Source of the DNA: Tetracentron sinense
Lineage: Eukaryota; Streptophyta; Magnoliopsida; Trochodendrales; Trochodendraceae
Reading direction: 5' to 3'
Assembly: GCA_015143295.1 (NCBI GenBank)
Contig: CM026554.1
Span: 29,897,531-29,961,530 of the forward strand
DNA length: 64,000 bases
Shown in pieces: positions 35,062 to 47,761 of this stretch (the first letter of the stretch is position 1; every line of letters starts with the position of its first letter). The notes under the pieces were generated by a model that searched no databases, was not told the DNA's origin, and saw nothing but the letters and a program-made list of their open reading frames with translations. A program made the position numbers and the translations under genes.

Positions 35062-35262
35062 GTGATCGATCGCCGATGGGGTGCGATCGATCGCAGTCAG
35101 AGGAAAATATGAAAAACCATTCGGGTGAAGTTGCGATCGATCGCATACAATTGAAATTTGACAAAAGCTCTCGGGTTCATGTGCGATAGATCACCTCCAT
35201 GTCGATCGATCGCACTGTGATCTGCAATCGATCGTAGGTGGTGTGTGATCGATTGCACGTGG
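35062..35262. repeat. GCGATCGATCGC palindrome block in the truncated element's LTR
   Basis: About seven variants of TGCGATCGATCGCA over 200 bp, ending some 40 bp upstream of a clear TATA box (GCTATAAATA, 35301-35310). Confidence 0.88.
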
Positions 35263-35300
35263 GTGCCAAGTTACGGAAATTGGTGTTTTCAACCCCTTGG

Positions 35301-35310
35301 GCTATAAATA
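35301..35310 (+). promoter_or_regulatory. TATA box of the LTR
   Basis: GCTATAAATA inside the LTR, on its coding strand, shortly downstream of the palindrome block. It is the best TATA match among the gypsy LTRs here. Confidence 0.6.
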
Positions 35311-38043
35311 GTAAGACATTTGGGGGTTATGATATAACCTAAAGGAGATTTCGGAAAGAGAATGGAGAAGAGTAGGGATTCCAAGGAGGGGTTTTGGGTT
35401 GGAGAGCAAGGGAAGCTCAAATCAAGGCTGGATCATCTTCTTCAAGCTAGGATCTTCATCTTCAAGGTTGGATCTTCCCCATCTAGCTTGGGTTTCTCAC
35501 TCAAGGGCTTCTTCAAGCTAAGGGATTATCCTCAAGAGGTTAGTACACTCTTTTAGTTAGTTTGGTAATAATCTAGACCCAAAACCTAGGTTTTTGTAGC
35601 ATGAATGTTGGATTGAGCTTGAATGTTCCTCTATTATTAAATCAACCATGTTTACCTAAAAGGCATAGATAAATTAATATTGATATGGATGGTGTAGGAT
35701 GTATAGATTGGTTGAGGCGTTAATTGGATGTCATGGAGAATATGGATGGTTATTGTATGATGAAAAATGAGGAAAGACAATGTACACATAAAATATGCAC
35801 TTAAGGTATTTGATGAAATGTATGACTATGAGAACATGAGTTAATGCTTATTGAAATGTTGAATGTCATGTGTTTGATAAAATGCATGTGTGAGATTTAA
35901 ACCTAGAAGTATGAAAACACAATTTAAGGATTTTCCCAAATTGGTAATTTTGCTAACATGCTCCTTTTGCTAACATGCTCTATATGTTTTAGTTAAAATC
36001 TCACATGTCTATATAAATGTTAAAATGCTATATGATGTTCTTCTAAGTGTTTTCATGTCTCTATGAAGTCCACAAATTGCCACACACAAGCACACATGCA
36101 TGCATGAACCGAGTTTTCTAGTATAAGTATATGGAAAATAACCAAGAACAAGACAAGTGATTTACGAAACGAATGATAAAGCCGAACTTTGGGTCAATCA
36201 AGGATAGGGCATATCCAAGGATATGCCACATCTGACTTCAAGAAAACAAGACATGCAAGCATGATAATGCCGGACATTGGGCTGGTCAAGGGTGTTGGTG
36301 CGCCTTTTCTATTTTCGTTGAAGGGTATTTACATACCTGACTCACAAGTCGTTCAAGGGCACTAATATCCGGCTCACAAGATAAGCACGACAAAGCAAGC
36401 ATGACAAGACAAATGTGATTTAAACAAGATCAAGCAAGACAAGACAAACATGATTCTCATAAGACAAGAATGAGATTTTGAATACGACAAACAAGTTTTG
36501 AAATCATGAAAAGATATTTTCAAGAACAAATTATGAATTATGAGCATGAGTTTTATATGGAGTTTTCGCATTTAGTCTCATGCATGTCATAATCATTATG
36601 TTGTTTAATTCGATAATATGAATTGAATTATGTTATTGCTATGGTTAGCTAGTAGTTTGTGCTCGCTGAGTATTCAATACTTAGCCACACCTATTGATGT
36701 CGGCAGGTACACCATACAATATATGTGCTCTGGGTCCTTAGATCGAGGAGGATTATGGTGAGGAGGAGCCTCATGTGGAGCCTATGGTAGAACCTCAGGT
36801 GGAGGCATGAGACCTAGATAGTTGGCCCTACTCGGACTATTGAGAGAGAGTGAGAGATTTTTATGATTTCATATTTTGATGAGTGGGCATGTCTACTCTA
36901 GCACTTGATATTTTGCTTATAAACTTAGAATACTAATTAGATATAGAAAGAAGAAAATTTTAGTTATGTTTCCGTACTATGATTTATACATTTCCGCTAT
37001 GTATATGCCTTATATGTTGCAGGATGGTTTGTCAGGTTACGTTAGTCACGCCTAAAGTCTCACCAAACTCCTAGAAGGGACTTTGGGGCGCAACATAAGC
37101 GGTATCAGAGCCTAAACATTAGATTCTTTGGGGTCACTTAGAAATTGATACCATGATTGGAACAAGGCAATAGACTTTAGAAAAGAGTCATATTCCAAGT
37201 ATAGACTAACTATTTAGTCTTAGTCCATATCAGGTTGAACCACAACTAAACTTAGTGTCTTAGGCTAGGAACCACAATTTGTAAGCTTATACTATTGCTA
37301 TGTATACATCGGTGTATTATTACGTACTTATTTAATATTAACTGATTGTTGAAATGGTTATTGAACATATATCCAAGTTAGACTCATGAGGTACTATTAT
37401 TTTCAGGAGTTAATCATGAGGCGCGGTGCTTGGGGTCGTGAATATAATATAAGGGGAAATGGAGGTGATGCTCCGTCGAGTGACGAACAACCCGACTTCG
37501 AACAAGCTTTTGCATCTATAGCCGAGACCTTGGCTATGCTAGCAGCTAGGCAGCCTACTACTCCTCCTACCGCGGCACTCATAACTGTTCCGCCAAATAG
37601 AATGCAAGGTGGGATAAAGGGTTTTTGGAGGATGAGGCCTCCGGTATTTTGTGGGAGTATTGATCCATTGGTAGCAGAGGCATTGATCAAACAATTAGAG
37701 AAGCTCTTTTCAGTATTGTTGCCTACTAAGGTAGAGAGGGATACCTGCGCCGCCTTTATGCTAGAAAGTGAGGCCGACCATTGGTGGAGGTCCATAGTTA
37801 GGACTCGGGATTTGACCTGACTAGGTCAAGAGTGGACTTGGGGAGAATTTCTACCCGTCTTTTACAAGAAGTACTTCTAGGTGGGAATGAAAGAGAAGTA
37901 CTTCCCGGTGGCCATTTCGGTTTTAAACCCGAAATGAAATTTGAGTATCTTTTTTAATATAATCTTTTATTCTTTTGAAATAGGACTTTGCTACTGAGAC
38001 CTCCTTAGGGCCTAGACCACCGAGAGGATGCTATAAGAGCATT

Positions 38044-39281
38044 GGATTACAGTGACCTCCCTTGAGGTTTGGTGAAATTTCACAAACCTCCCCTCTAGTT
38101 TATGAAATTACACTACTCTCTCCTCAACTTCAATTGACTGTAACACATACGTCCGTTAGTTGGCCGTTACTTACATGGATGGATTTTGATGATGTCATCA
38201 TTTAAACATTTTAAAATATCTAAATTACCTTTCTTAAAGAAAAGTCAGTTAATACACTAAAATAATGATAATTGAGTTTGGTATGTATATACGGTTAGTC
38301 TATATTTCCAAAACTAAGGTTAATTGTATTCAACCAAAAAATAAATGATAATTGGGTTTGGTAAGTATATACGGTTAGTATAGTATATATTTCCAAAACT
38401 AAGGTTAATTGTATTCAACCAAAAAACATAAGGAATATATATGTTTTTTTTCTAAAAAACCAAGGTTAGATAGATGAACGCTAGGGTTGAGTAAATCTCA
38501 ACCATAGTTAGTGGGTATAAAAGGGACACATGGTGGCTTATAGAGACCCTTTAATGTGGTTAAGCATAATTAACCTAAGGTTAATATTTTTATTTTTTTC
38601 CTAAAACAAAGGTTATATGGATGAATCCCAAGGGTGAGTGAATCTTAACTACAGTTAGTGGGTCTTAAAAGGGACATGTAGCAGCTTGTAGAGCCCACTT
38701 TAATTGTGGTTAAGCATAATCAACCTAATTTTTTTTTGTTGAAAATACAAGGTTAGGTGGAGTGATAGCATGCACTGCACATTATGTTGGGTTGTACACG
38801 CACACCTCTCAAGCCCCCCACATGTCATCTTTGACATCCATTAGCTTTGGTTAAGATTCACATCCATAAGGTTAAATAATCTTACCTTAGTTTTTAGAAT
38901 TTAAAAAAAAAAAAAAAAATTTGACCTCGCTTATGAGTCACTTGCTCATGTGGTCAATTTTTAAAAAATATATATTTTTCTAAAAACTAAGGTTATATTA
39001 TTTAACCTTAAGGATGAGTGAATCTTGACCACGATTAATGAATGTTAAAGAGGAAATGTGTTAATCTTGGGAGCCAAACCGAGCCAAGTCATCGAGGTAG
39101 CTCGGCTTGTGTGCACCCGTAGCCGTAACGACGTGTTTCCTCAAGTAATGAGGATAAAACTGTAAAAGAGTAACGGTGTTAACTTGACAAATCTGACAAG
39201 AGAAGGCGGTGTTATTTCAGAAACTAGAGGGCAGGTTTGTGAAGTTTCACCAAACCTCAGGGCAGGTTAATGTAATTTACC
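38044..39281. mobile_element. Long-TIR MULE-like non-autonomous element
   Basis: The left arm contains TGAGGTTTGGTGAAATTTCA and CAAACCTCCCCTCTAGTTT. The right arm is its reverse complement (ACTAGAGGGCAGGTTTGTGA, TTTCACCAAACCTCAGGGCA), extending to CCGTTA phrases over about 130 bp. This end sequence is typical of plant Mutator-like long-TIR elements. The interior (38440-39060) carries diverged copies of the GGTTAAG/GGGACACATG module, as in the foldback element at 17.1-19.0 kb. Non-coding. Confidence 0.72.
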
Positions 39282-41680
39282 AAATTTATAATTAGAGACA
39301 TGCTAAAACATTCATCCACTAAAAAAAATAACTTTTTTTTGGAAGGAAAGATGATGTTAGGAACTTCCTAAATTAGCAATAAACAATAATGGGAGCAAAA
39401 ATAAAAAGAAACTAATATAAGTTTTCTACTTAGGGTAGTTGAACCGGATTAGGGTTGCCTATGTATCAACCTTAGTGGAATCAAACCACATGTAATTTTA
39501 AAGGATGCTACCTTGAATTATTTTTGAATTTTTATACTCTATGATGTTTATGGAAAACAACTTATATTTTCCAAACGGCCTTAACAGATTAGGTTCATGC
39601 AAGGATGAAGTAAGGAGGCAAGCCTAGTTTAAGCTAAGGTCATAATCTAATTGCTAAAAAATTCCGTAAAATTCAGAGCAGTAAAAAAAAAAACAGTGGG
39701 TGCCTGGCCGAATTCTTGAGACACAGTGAGTTTAGAGTGTGTGTTAGTTACATGATAACATTTCCAACAAACAAAAACAAACAAAAAAAGACTGGAATAA
39801 AGAACTGCATGCTGGTAGTAAATATAGTACTGCTAACATGGAAATAAGTGAACATGTAAGTGATCCTTCTAGCGCCAACACACAATTTGGGCAAATTTTG
39901 GCTTATTGTCAAGTCAAACAACGCCATTGTGAATTATTGAGGAAGAAAAAAAATTCTGTTACCATTTGAAGCAGCATGAAGCAGATCTTCCCTGGATAGA
40001 AGAGATGGCTCCCGATCATAAGCCACAGTTTTCTCATAACTTGTATAAAAAAAGATTCCACAAAATTCAAATTTGCCCTTATTGTTTCCAGTTCTCTAAA
40101 TTAAATAGAGAAAAATATAGTTTAAAAAGATAAACAAAATCAAGATGCATCGTATTTGAGGGCCCAAAACATATTTCAAATTTACTTTACAGGTCCTCTA
40201 ATGTAATCTAAATCTAAAAAAAAATAAAATATCAGAGGCCATGGCATGATTATAGGATCTAAATATGCTCAAATATCAAATTTTAAGTAATTGTATTTAT
40301 CGCACCATTCAAAATCAAAACATAAATCGAGTTGTGATCAACGGTATAGACAAGCTCGATTGAAATTTGTGATTAGATCTGATCTCTGACTGTAGTCAGG
40401 TCTAGGGACTAAATTTGAGGTAATTCTAATTCGGTTTGCCTACTTAATTGAATTTTCAAAGTAAGATAATATTAAACCTACAGACTAAAATTATAACCTA
40501 AGGTCTAAATTAAAATAACATCATAGACATATACAAAGCATTTCAAAATAATCCAGAATTATTCATTCTCCCCTCCGGGGGGCACAGGATTCTATTGCAA
40601 GGGGGGCGAACAATGGGGTTCGGGTGTGTCGGCTTGTAAAGAATATATTTAAGGGAAATAGGTGTAGGAATTCATTTCTAAGGGAAAAGTTTTCCTTCCA
40701 AGTGTTTGGTATCCGGAAAATACACTTCATTGTAAAAAACTTTTCCCACGAGTTAATATTTTCCAGGAAAATTTTTTCCCTCAATTATGGAGGGAAGTTA
40801 ATTCCTCGGAGAGACCCTTTACTAAGGTCTCCAAATAAAAACACAAACTCTCCCTTTTAAAAAAAATATTTTTTAGTTTTTTTTGTATTTTTATATTATT
40901 ATTATTATTATTATTTTTATTTTATTTTATTTTATTATTTATTTATTTTTAATTTTTTTCTGGTAATTCGTTTATGATTTTTTGATATATATTTTTTTCT
41001 TTGTAGCCAAATAGTAGAAAAGTGAAGATTAGGAAAAGCAATTTCGCAAAATAATTCTCTTGAAAAATTTTTCTATTACATCCCAGTTTCCTGTGCAAAC
41101 AAACACAGCCTTAGGTTCACTTTAATTATAGGCTTAAGAGTCAAGAATTCAGAACACATAAGGGATTTTTTATAGGTGCTTAATGGGTACTAAAAAAAAA
41201 AAAAAAAAAAAAAGAAAAAAAGGGGGGGGGATTCTAAATCAATTTATGAAGGAAGGCAAGATTAGACAGCTGCAGGTGGCACTAGTGAAATATTGCTTTT
41301 AAAATTGCTGGCCTTACATAACCCAGATTGAGTGATGCACAAGCACAATGGGCCAGTTATATCTAAATTGAGTTTTTAATAACGAATCAAAGAAAATACT
41401 TAGGTCGACAATCCAATCCTTCATCTATTTCTAACCCAAACATTATGATTTAGAACCAATGACCATCATATCATCATACTTTCGTCAGGCTTTTGAGAGG
41501 CTTCTAAGACGCTATCCTCGAGATTTTTTTTTTTTTGATCTTTAAATGTCCCCATATTTGGCTTAAGCATCTACAATTGCACAAGCATAGCACACATGAT
41601 TTTCAAATCTGGTTTTGATTACAAGAAAATGGAAAGATTTGGTTTGGTGATAAGCTTGGCACAGCCATTATAAAACACTA
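39282..41680. other. Non-coding, low complexity in part
   Basis: No gene recognised. Simple sequence is present: (TTA/TTTA)n about 40896-40950, a run of 21 A followed by G-rich sequence at about 41190-41230. A GGAAAATTTTTTCC-rich stretch at 40640-41090 resembles decayed MITE sequence. Confidence 0.45.
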
Positions 41681-41973
41681 TCTAGAATAAACTAGTCTGA
41701 CATTGATTGAGGAGAAGCCCGAGACCTTAATACCGGTAGCCTCGCCGCATGAAGGCATAACCCTAGTCAAACACTAGGACCTAACCCTAGTCAAACCCTA
41801 GGTCCAGCCCTAACCGAAACCTAGGCCAAAAACCCCAAACTAGCTAAGCCCTAGCCTAGCCCTTAGGACTTAAACCAAGGGCCTAAACCCTTGGTTTGGG
41901 CCCATGGGGCCCAAAAATTCAAAAACCCCTGCCGTATCGTGGGCACTGTTAGGGCTAGGCCCTATTTAGGGTA

Positions 41974-42105
41974 TTATCCAAGATTGGCGGTAGATCATCT
42001 ACCGCCATTCTGTTTAAGTTTGAGAATGGCAGTAGAGTATCTACCGCCATTTCCATTCTGTAAAGAATTGGAAATGGCAGTAATGCATTTACCGTCATTC
42101 CCAGT
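41974..42105. repeat. Three palindromic hairpin motifs in the Tat-like LTR
   Basis: Three spaced copies of an inverted motif, GGCGGTAGAT...ATCTACCGCC, the first perfect (23 bp with a one-base centre) and the other two slightly diverged, separated by about 25-bp linkers. Confidence 0.85.
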
Positions 42106-42539
42106 TTTAGATTAATGGGCTTTGCAAGGGCCCAGGCCTGGTAGGAGGCCATTCTAAGCCCTGCCTAGCCCATCTAAGCCCATTTTAGACATGCCTTGAC
42201 CTTAACTAGGGGTTAACCCAACCCTGATTAGATTTTAACTATGGTTAACTGATTTAATTTTAAGAGGAAAATCCTGAAAATTCTCCAAAAAATCTAAAAT
42301 AATTGAAAAATGCAGAAAATGTGCAAATCATGCTCTACAGCATGCCTAACTACGTTTAAATTGATTAATCATGGTTAACTCCTCTCCTAACCATGGTTAA
42401 GCCCATTTGACCTTGGAAAATTCTGGAAAAATCCTTAAAATTGTCAAACAATTCATAAGGACTATAAAACTGAATTTAGATCTTAACCACCCATGGTTGG
42501 TAACCCTAATCATGGTTAGACCACCCCTTAACTCCGATT

Positions 42540-42860
42540 AAACCCCTCTTAGCCTCCGGATCTAATCTTGGCCTACCGGGCCCAATCTCAAGCTTATTGG
42601 GCTTACTCTTGACCTCCGGGTCAAAACCTTTGGCCTCCGGGACTAAATCGGCCTATCGGGCCCAACCTTAGTCTATCGGATTAAACCCTTAACCTCCGGG
42701 CTTACCCTTAGCCTAGTCTAATCTTTGCCTCCTGGCTTAACCCTTGGCCTCCTTACTCTACCTCTTTGCCTACCGGGCCCAACTCAACTAAACCAAACAC
42801 TTGACCAACCTGATCAATCATACCCTAGCCTCTGGGCTATACCCTAAACCACCCTTGGTG
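42540..42860. repeat. Degenerate CCTCCGGG / CTATCGGGCCCAA repeats
   Basis: Irregular tandem phrases alternating GGCCTACCGGGCCCAA and GACCTCCGGG within the LTR-like region of the old element. No coding value. Confidence 0.6.
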
Positions 42861-44342
42861 CACACACACACACCCTTAGCCTCGGTATAGGCTTATATGC
42901 CAGAACTACGCTCAGTCTGATCTCACCCCATGTGAGTATGTAGGCAACCCAACTTGGGTTTGACCCTAGTTAGCTTTTCCCTTTTTGGGTTAGTATAAAC
43001 TAAAACTATGACATTTTAACAAACAACTTGATTTTAATTGGCTTAAACCTAATAAATAGGGAACCATTGTAATATGAAAGTCTCGGGGTGTCTAACACCT
43101 TCCCCATACTTAACCTAACCTCTTACCTAGATCTCTCATGTAGACTAAGACCTTATCCATTACCCAGAAACTTATTCCTTCTAAATTAAAAAGTGGCGAC
43201 TCCTGATCTCAAACCAGCCCAACTGTGGGCAGGCTGGAGTCTGTTCTCATAGCTCTGACAACTCTACTAGAGAGACATTTTCCTAAGAGTTCTAAGGTTC
43301 AACCCAAAACCTAAGTTTAAGCCAAATAAACTTCAAAATTATTTAAATGTCTTAGAATTTTGTCTAATACTAATTCATTCATTTCTCTTGGGTGTATTTT
43401 GTACTATGTATAACATACATAGCATAGTAGTGTAACAACCCATGAATTCTATTAGACAGACTTATTACACTTATGGCTGCTGGATGATTATCCTCAGTGA
43501 CAGAGTCTTGAAAGTCTTGAAGGTCCGTGAAATTACGCATGTTGGGTGATTACCATCAGGGAATGATTCTGAACGCTCCTGCTTACATCAATCGTCCATT
43601 TTCAAGGGAGTCACATATACGATGTTAAGTGATCCCCCATTTTGTTAGGAACACGCTTGCATCAAACCAACATTTATGCATGTAGACTAGGATCTGGTAT
43701 AGTTTACCTGGAAGAATACTCTAAACCCTAACCTGCTTGCACCCTATACTTGTCCCCAAGCATGGTTGACTAACAAGGCACTTTACCCTGATAAGCACTC
43801 ATCCTGGGGCATATAATGAGCCAAACCTATGCTTGTAATAAAACACATCCAACCTTGCATCCTGACATAGCATATGAGGTTCAAATCTCAGGCCGACGGG
43901 TCTTTACAGGACCTATCCTCAGCCTTGACTTGATAGGCCCCTGACTCCCAACAATCCGGGTAAAGCATACCGGACCTCTGTCCGACTGCCCAATTGGATC
44001 ACGTGTGCCCTGTCACACCTAATAAAAAAAAATCAATCATCATCAACATCATCTTTGTATCTTGCATACATAGTACACTTACACAGAGTCCGTATATTGT
44101 CTAGGTAGATGACATGTCTTTCAGGGATTGTTTTGTCAATTGATCAACCGTCGCGACCCGTGCATCTAACTTCTTAGGGGGCATGTGATAACGACCTCCA
44201 GAAAACAATTGAAGCCCTCACTTCAAGTCAGCATCTTGTTTGGGCTCAGTACTATAAAATGGGTACCATCTTAGACCTATCCATGATTAAACTAGACTGG
44301 CACCTCCTAAATGCTACAATCTAGTGTTGGAACCCATTATAC

Positions 44343-45170
44343 ATGGTGTTCCGTTTTGGTAAGAATGAACTATGTCCAACACTGGAAGAGATACAACGTA
44401 TTTTAGACTTAAACATGGAAGGCGAGGCCATAGTACCGCGCTACAAAACAATATACCAGGCATACCTCTCAAGGTTTTTGCATATCAAGCCTGCCTGCTT
44501 ACAGCACGATTTTAGCGGCTTTTACGATCGGGTACCCATAAAATTTCTTGAGAAAAGGTATAGCCGCAAGTGGAACCCTGACACCATGACAGCTGAACTT
44601 CCCGACCTCAACGCCTTTACATTGATAGCAATGTCTCAGCTGGTATTTTCGAAGTGCCGCACCTTCGCCGACTCAGTACTGGTGGGATTATTGAAGACAT
44701 GCGCAACTCCGAAGCGGTTGTCCTAGTCATCCTAGCAGAGCTTCTCAGGGCTCTCAACCAAGTTGTAGACCGTAAAAAGGACATCTTCTATGCCAGTGCA
44801 CCACTTTTGTACCTATGGTTTGTGACACATCTGCCCACAATCATACCGTTGTCCGTCGGCCTCCGAGATACATACAGTATGCCAAGGAAGATTTCTCAAA
44901 ATCAGGGTCAGATAGTGACCACAAACGTTAGAACTCTTTACCAGCTTCTCCAGAACCTGACAGAGGAACAAATGACATGAGAATGCGAGTGGCTAGTCCG
45001 GAAACAGTTACTACAGGTTGTCATAGCAGGAAGATGGTGCATGATCCTAGCAGGTCTAACCGATTCAGCAGCCTATGTACCACTCCGAGTCCTTCGCCAT
45101 TGCATTCTGAACGCCTCACTCGCCACTTCCAAGCAGATTGACGAAGCTCCAGAAGGGAACAATGGCCATA
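44343..45170 (+). mobile_element. Upstream open region of the Tat-like element (fossil)
   Basis: Encodes FRFGKNELCPTLEEIQRILD and later LYLWFVTHLP, resembling the plant DUF7745-like protein that often precedes gag in Ogre/Tat-type elements. Its function is unknown. The region is broken. The family link is from memory of similar plant proteins. Confidence 0.55.
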
Positions 45171-46078
45171 CTTTGTGGTTATAACAGGATCACTAACTGA
45201 TTCAGCATACCGAATATGGGTGGAAGACCATGACATTCCATCCCGTATGCCAGTACCAAGGGAACTGCCGACCCCAGTTTCAGCTCCATCAAGAGGAACC
45301 ATACCCATAGCTGAAATGGTGGTTCCCTGGAGAGACATCTTCATAAAAAGACAGTTACAGATCCAAGAGAGAAAAAGGCTATGGAAAGCCCAACGAGCAT
45401 TCAGGTAGCAGGAGGTAGAGTAGAGCTGTGAGCTTCAAGCCATGCAGGAGCAGGTTGAGCAACTCGAGCAGACAGTTCAGTCTCTCTGGAAGAGACGCAA
45501 GGGCGATGCCAAAAAGACAGCCGTCATCAGGGTCCAGCTGCACTTCTACCAAGAACAGCTTGATAGTGCAAAGGTTGAGATGACCGATTGGATCTAATAG
45601 TTCAGATTCCGAATGTTCAATGCTACGGAAACAATTGACAATATGGAGGTTGAGATCACATCCCCCCAACAATAGATCATGGACCTCGACGGTGCCCCGA
45701 CCACTTGACTTTTCCATCCTTGATGAACCTACTTAGGATCGAGTCTTTTTCTTTTCTTTGAGTCACACAGTCTTATACTCATCAATTATGCATCAATGAA
45801 AAATCTTCTTCCTGCATTCGCTATCTTGCAAATCATGCATAATCATGATTAGCCATTGCATTCTTTTCAGTTGCATGAGCCGACCCATGACTCGCTCTAT
45901 GACTGGAATTTTAGCAGAAACAACAGCACTTAAGGTATTCCCGACAGAGGTACCAGTCACAGAAATAATAACCAACAGTGCCTTATCAGAGAGCAGTTTG
46001 GATACAATGGCAGAACTGATAGACTAATAGCAAAGAACCAGTGAGATCCTACAGGCTCATGACAGAGACATCACGGCC

Positions 46079-47050
46079 ATGCAGGCAAAACTTGACAGTG
46101 TTCTGGAATCTCTGAAGATTCTTATCGGCTCCCGAATCGACGAACCTTCTACCCGGATTCCAACAGGCGAATCATCCGAGCAACCCATCCCTGAGCCTTA
46201 CCCTATTCCAATCATCATCCTTAACCTTGGACCCGTTACAGGCGGAGGTGACATGGAGTATGAGCAGTTTGATGGGGCAGGGCAGCCTAAGGCCTCACAC
46301 ATCAACCAGGACAGTCTGTCATCCTTAGATCCTACACCGTCCCTCAGGAACCAGCACGAAGAGATCAAACAAATGAATGAGGAGATGAGACGAATGAAGG
46401 GTGCATCAACCAACACCAGTCTATCGTTAGAAGATCTAACTTTCTCATTCGGGGATGCCATTTCCGCAGGTTTCAAAGTACTAGATTTTGACAAATACGA
46501 TGGCATAGGCTGCCCGAAGCAACACCTACAGTTGTATCTGGGGGACATGCTCTAGCACAACAAGAATTAGCCTCTCCTTATCCAGTACTTTCAGAAGAGT
46601 TTGAAGGGGCAGCCCTTATGTGGTGGATGTTAGTGGATAAACAGAGAATCAAGACGTGGTAGAGCGCCATGGATGACTTTGTAGAGTAGTATTTCTTTAA
46701 CTAGGGGCTTCGACCTCAAATGAGCTAGCTCGAACAAATGAGCCAGCACAACAACGAATCAGTTTTAGAATACGCCACTCGCTGGAGGGAAATGACAGCA
46801 AAAATCCCGACTCCAATCCCTAAGGAGGAATTGGCAAGCATGTTCATGGGCACCTTGAAGTAGCCCTACTTTACTCTCATGGTAACACTACCAGTGATAG
46901 ATTTCGGCATCATCGTCAAGACAGGTGCCCGTATAGAGACTGCCATCAAAAGTGGGGCCATCCACTCTAATCTATGGTTTGATCCCCTCAAAACAACAAT
47001 TCAACCAGTAGGAACAGTGGTCCCGGGACCAGAAAAGAAAAGAAAATGTA
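46079..47050 (+). mobile_element. gag region of the Tat-like element (fossil)
   Basis: Shows the Tat-type gag features FDKYDGIGCPKQHLQLY and EYATRWREMTAKIPTP. Broken at several points, as expected for its age. Confidence 0.75.
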
Positions 47051-47761
47051 CACATGGTGAATTTCACAGCACCCATCAGATTACCAGCTCCAGCAGCTTA
47101 GGCACAGCCAGTCGTCAAAAACCCGACCAGCTCGACTTAACCAGGGGCAAAACCGTCAAAAGGATCGACCTCCTCAAAATTTTATCCCTCTTCCCTACAC
47201 ATTCAGCCAGCTTCTGGATTTTCTGACCAAGCAAGGTCTTCTTACTCTAAGAGGCCCTACTCCTCTCTTACCATCCGACAAACGGAGGAAAAATTACAAT
47301 ACTGATCATCACTACGCCTTTCATCAAGGCTCAGGCAATGCTATGGACTACAGCATTGATCTGAAGTGCGCCATCCAGGATCTTCTGGATGAGGGTAAGG
47401 TTGAACTGACTCCTGGTAACACCAGTATCAACCAGGCACCACTGCCCCCACATAACAATCAGGTTAATTTCATTCAGTGGGAAGAGCCCGGGGCAGGGCA
47501 GCCGAGACCCAATGCACCCGCAGTAGATGATGGCATAATTAGACCTCCTACCGACCTCCAATTATAATTCCTCTTCCTCAATCAAATGTTTAGGCCATCC
47601 AGGTACCACTACACACCCCTGCTCTTGAACCAGAAGAAGAGCAAATCGTCTTTATAATCCCCTGTCTAGCCAATTGGCCTACAACTCCAGCTCAAGCCTC
47701 CACCTCTATAGGCCACATCCGGATCCCTTACATCCCTTTCCAACCGTTCAGCCTTAATCAT

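Larger units (their letters stand above)
34847..37900 (+). mobile_element. Truncated Ty3/gypsy element: 5' LTR, PBS and part of gag (fossil)
   Basis: The 5' LTR is 34847-37095 (TGTAG...CAACA, about 2.25 kb). A primer-binding site matching GGTATCAGAGCC follows at about 37101. A gag segment (37386-37900) is clearly related to the gag of the element at 47762-57772 (shared RGNGGDAP, ASIAETLAMLAARQP, RMRPP.FCGSIDPLVAE). The element ends there, and no pol or 3' LTR is present. It belongs to the same broad family but a different subfamily. It is broken and older than its complete relative. Confidence 0.85.

Noticed and set aside
41755-41835. AACCCTAGTCAAA phrases resembling telomeric CCCTAAA
   Set aside because: No uninterrupted CCCTAAA array. 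The period and content differ, and the phrases belong to the LTR-like region of the old element.
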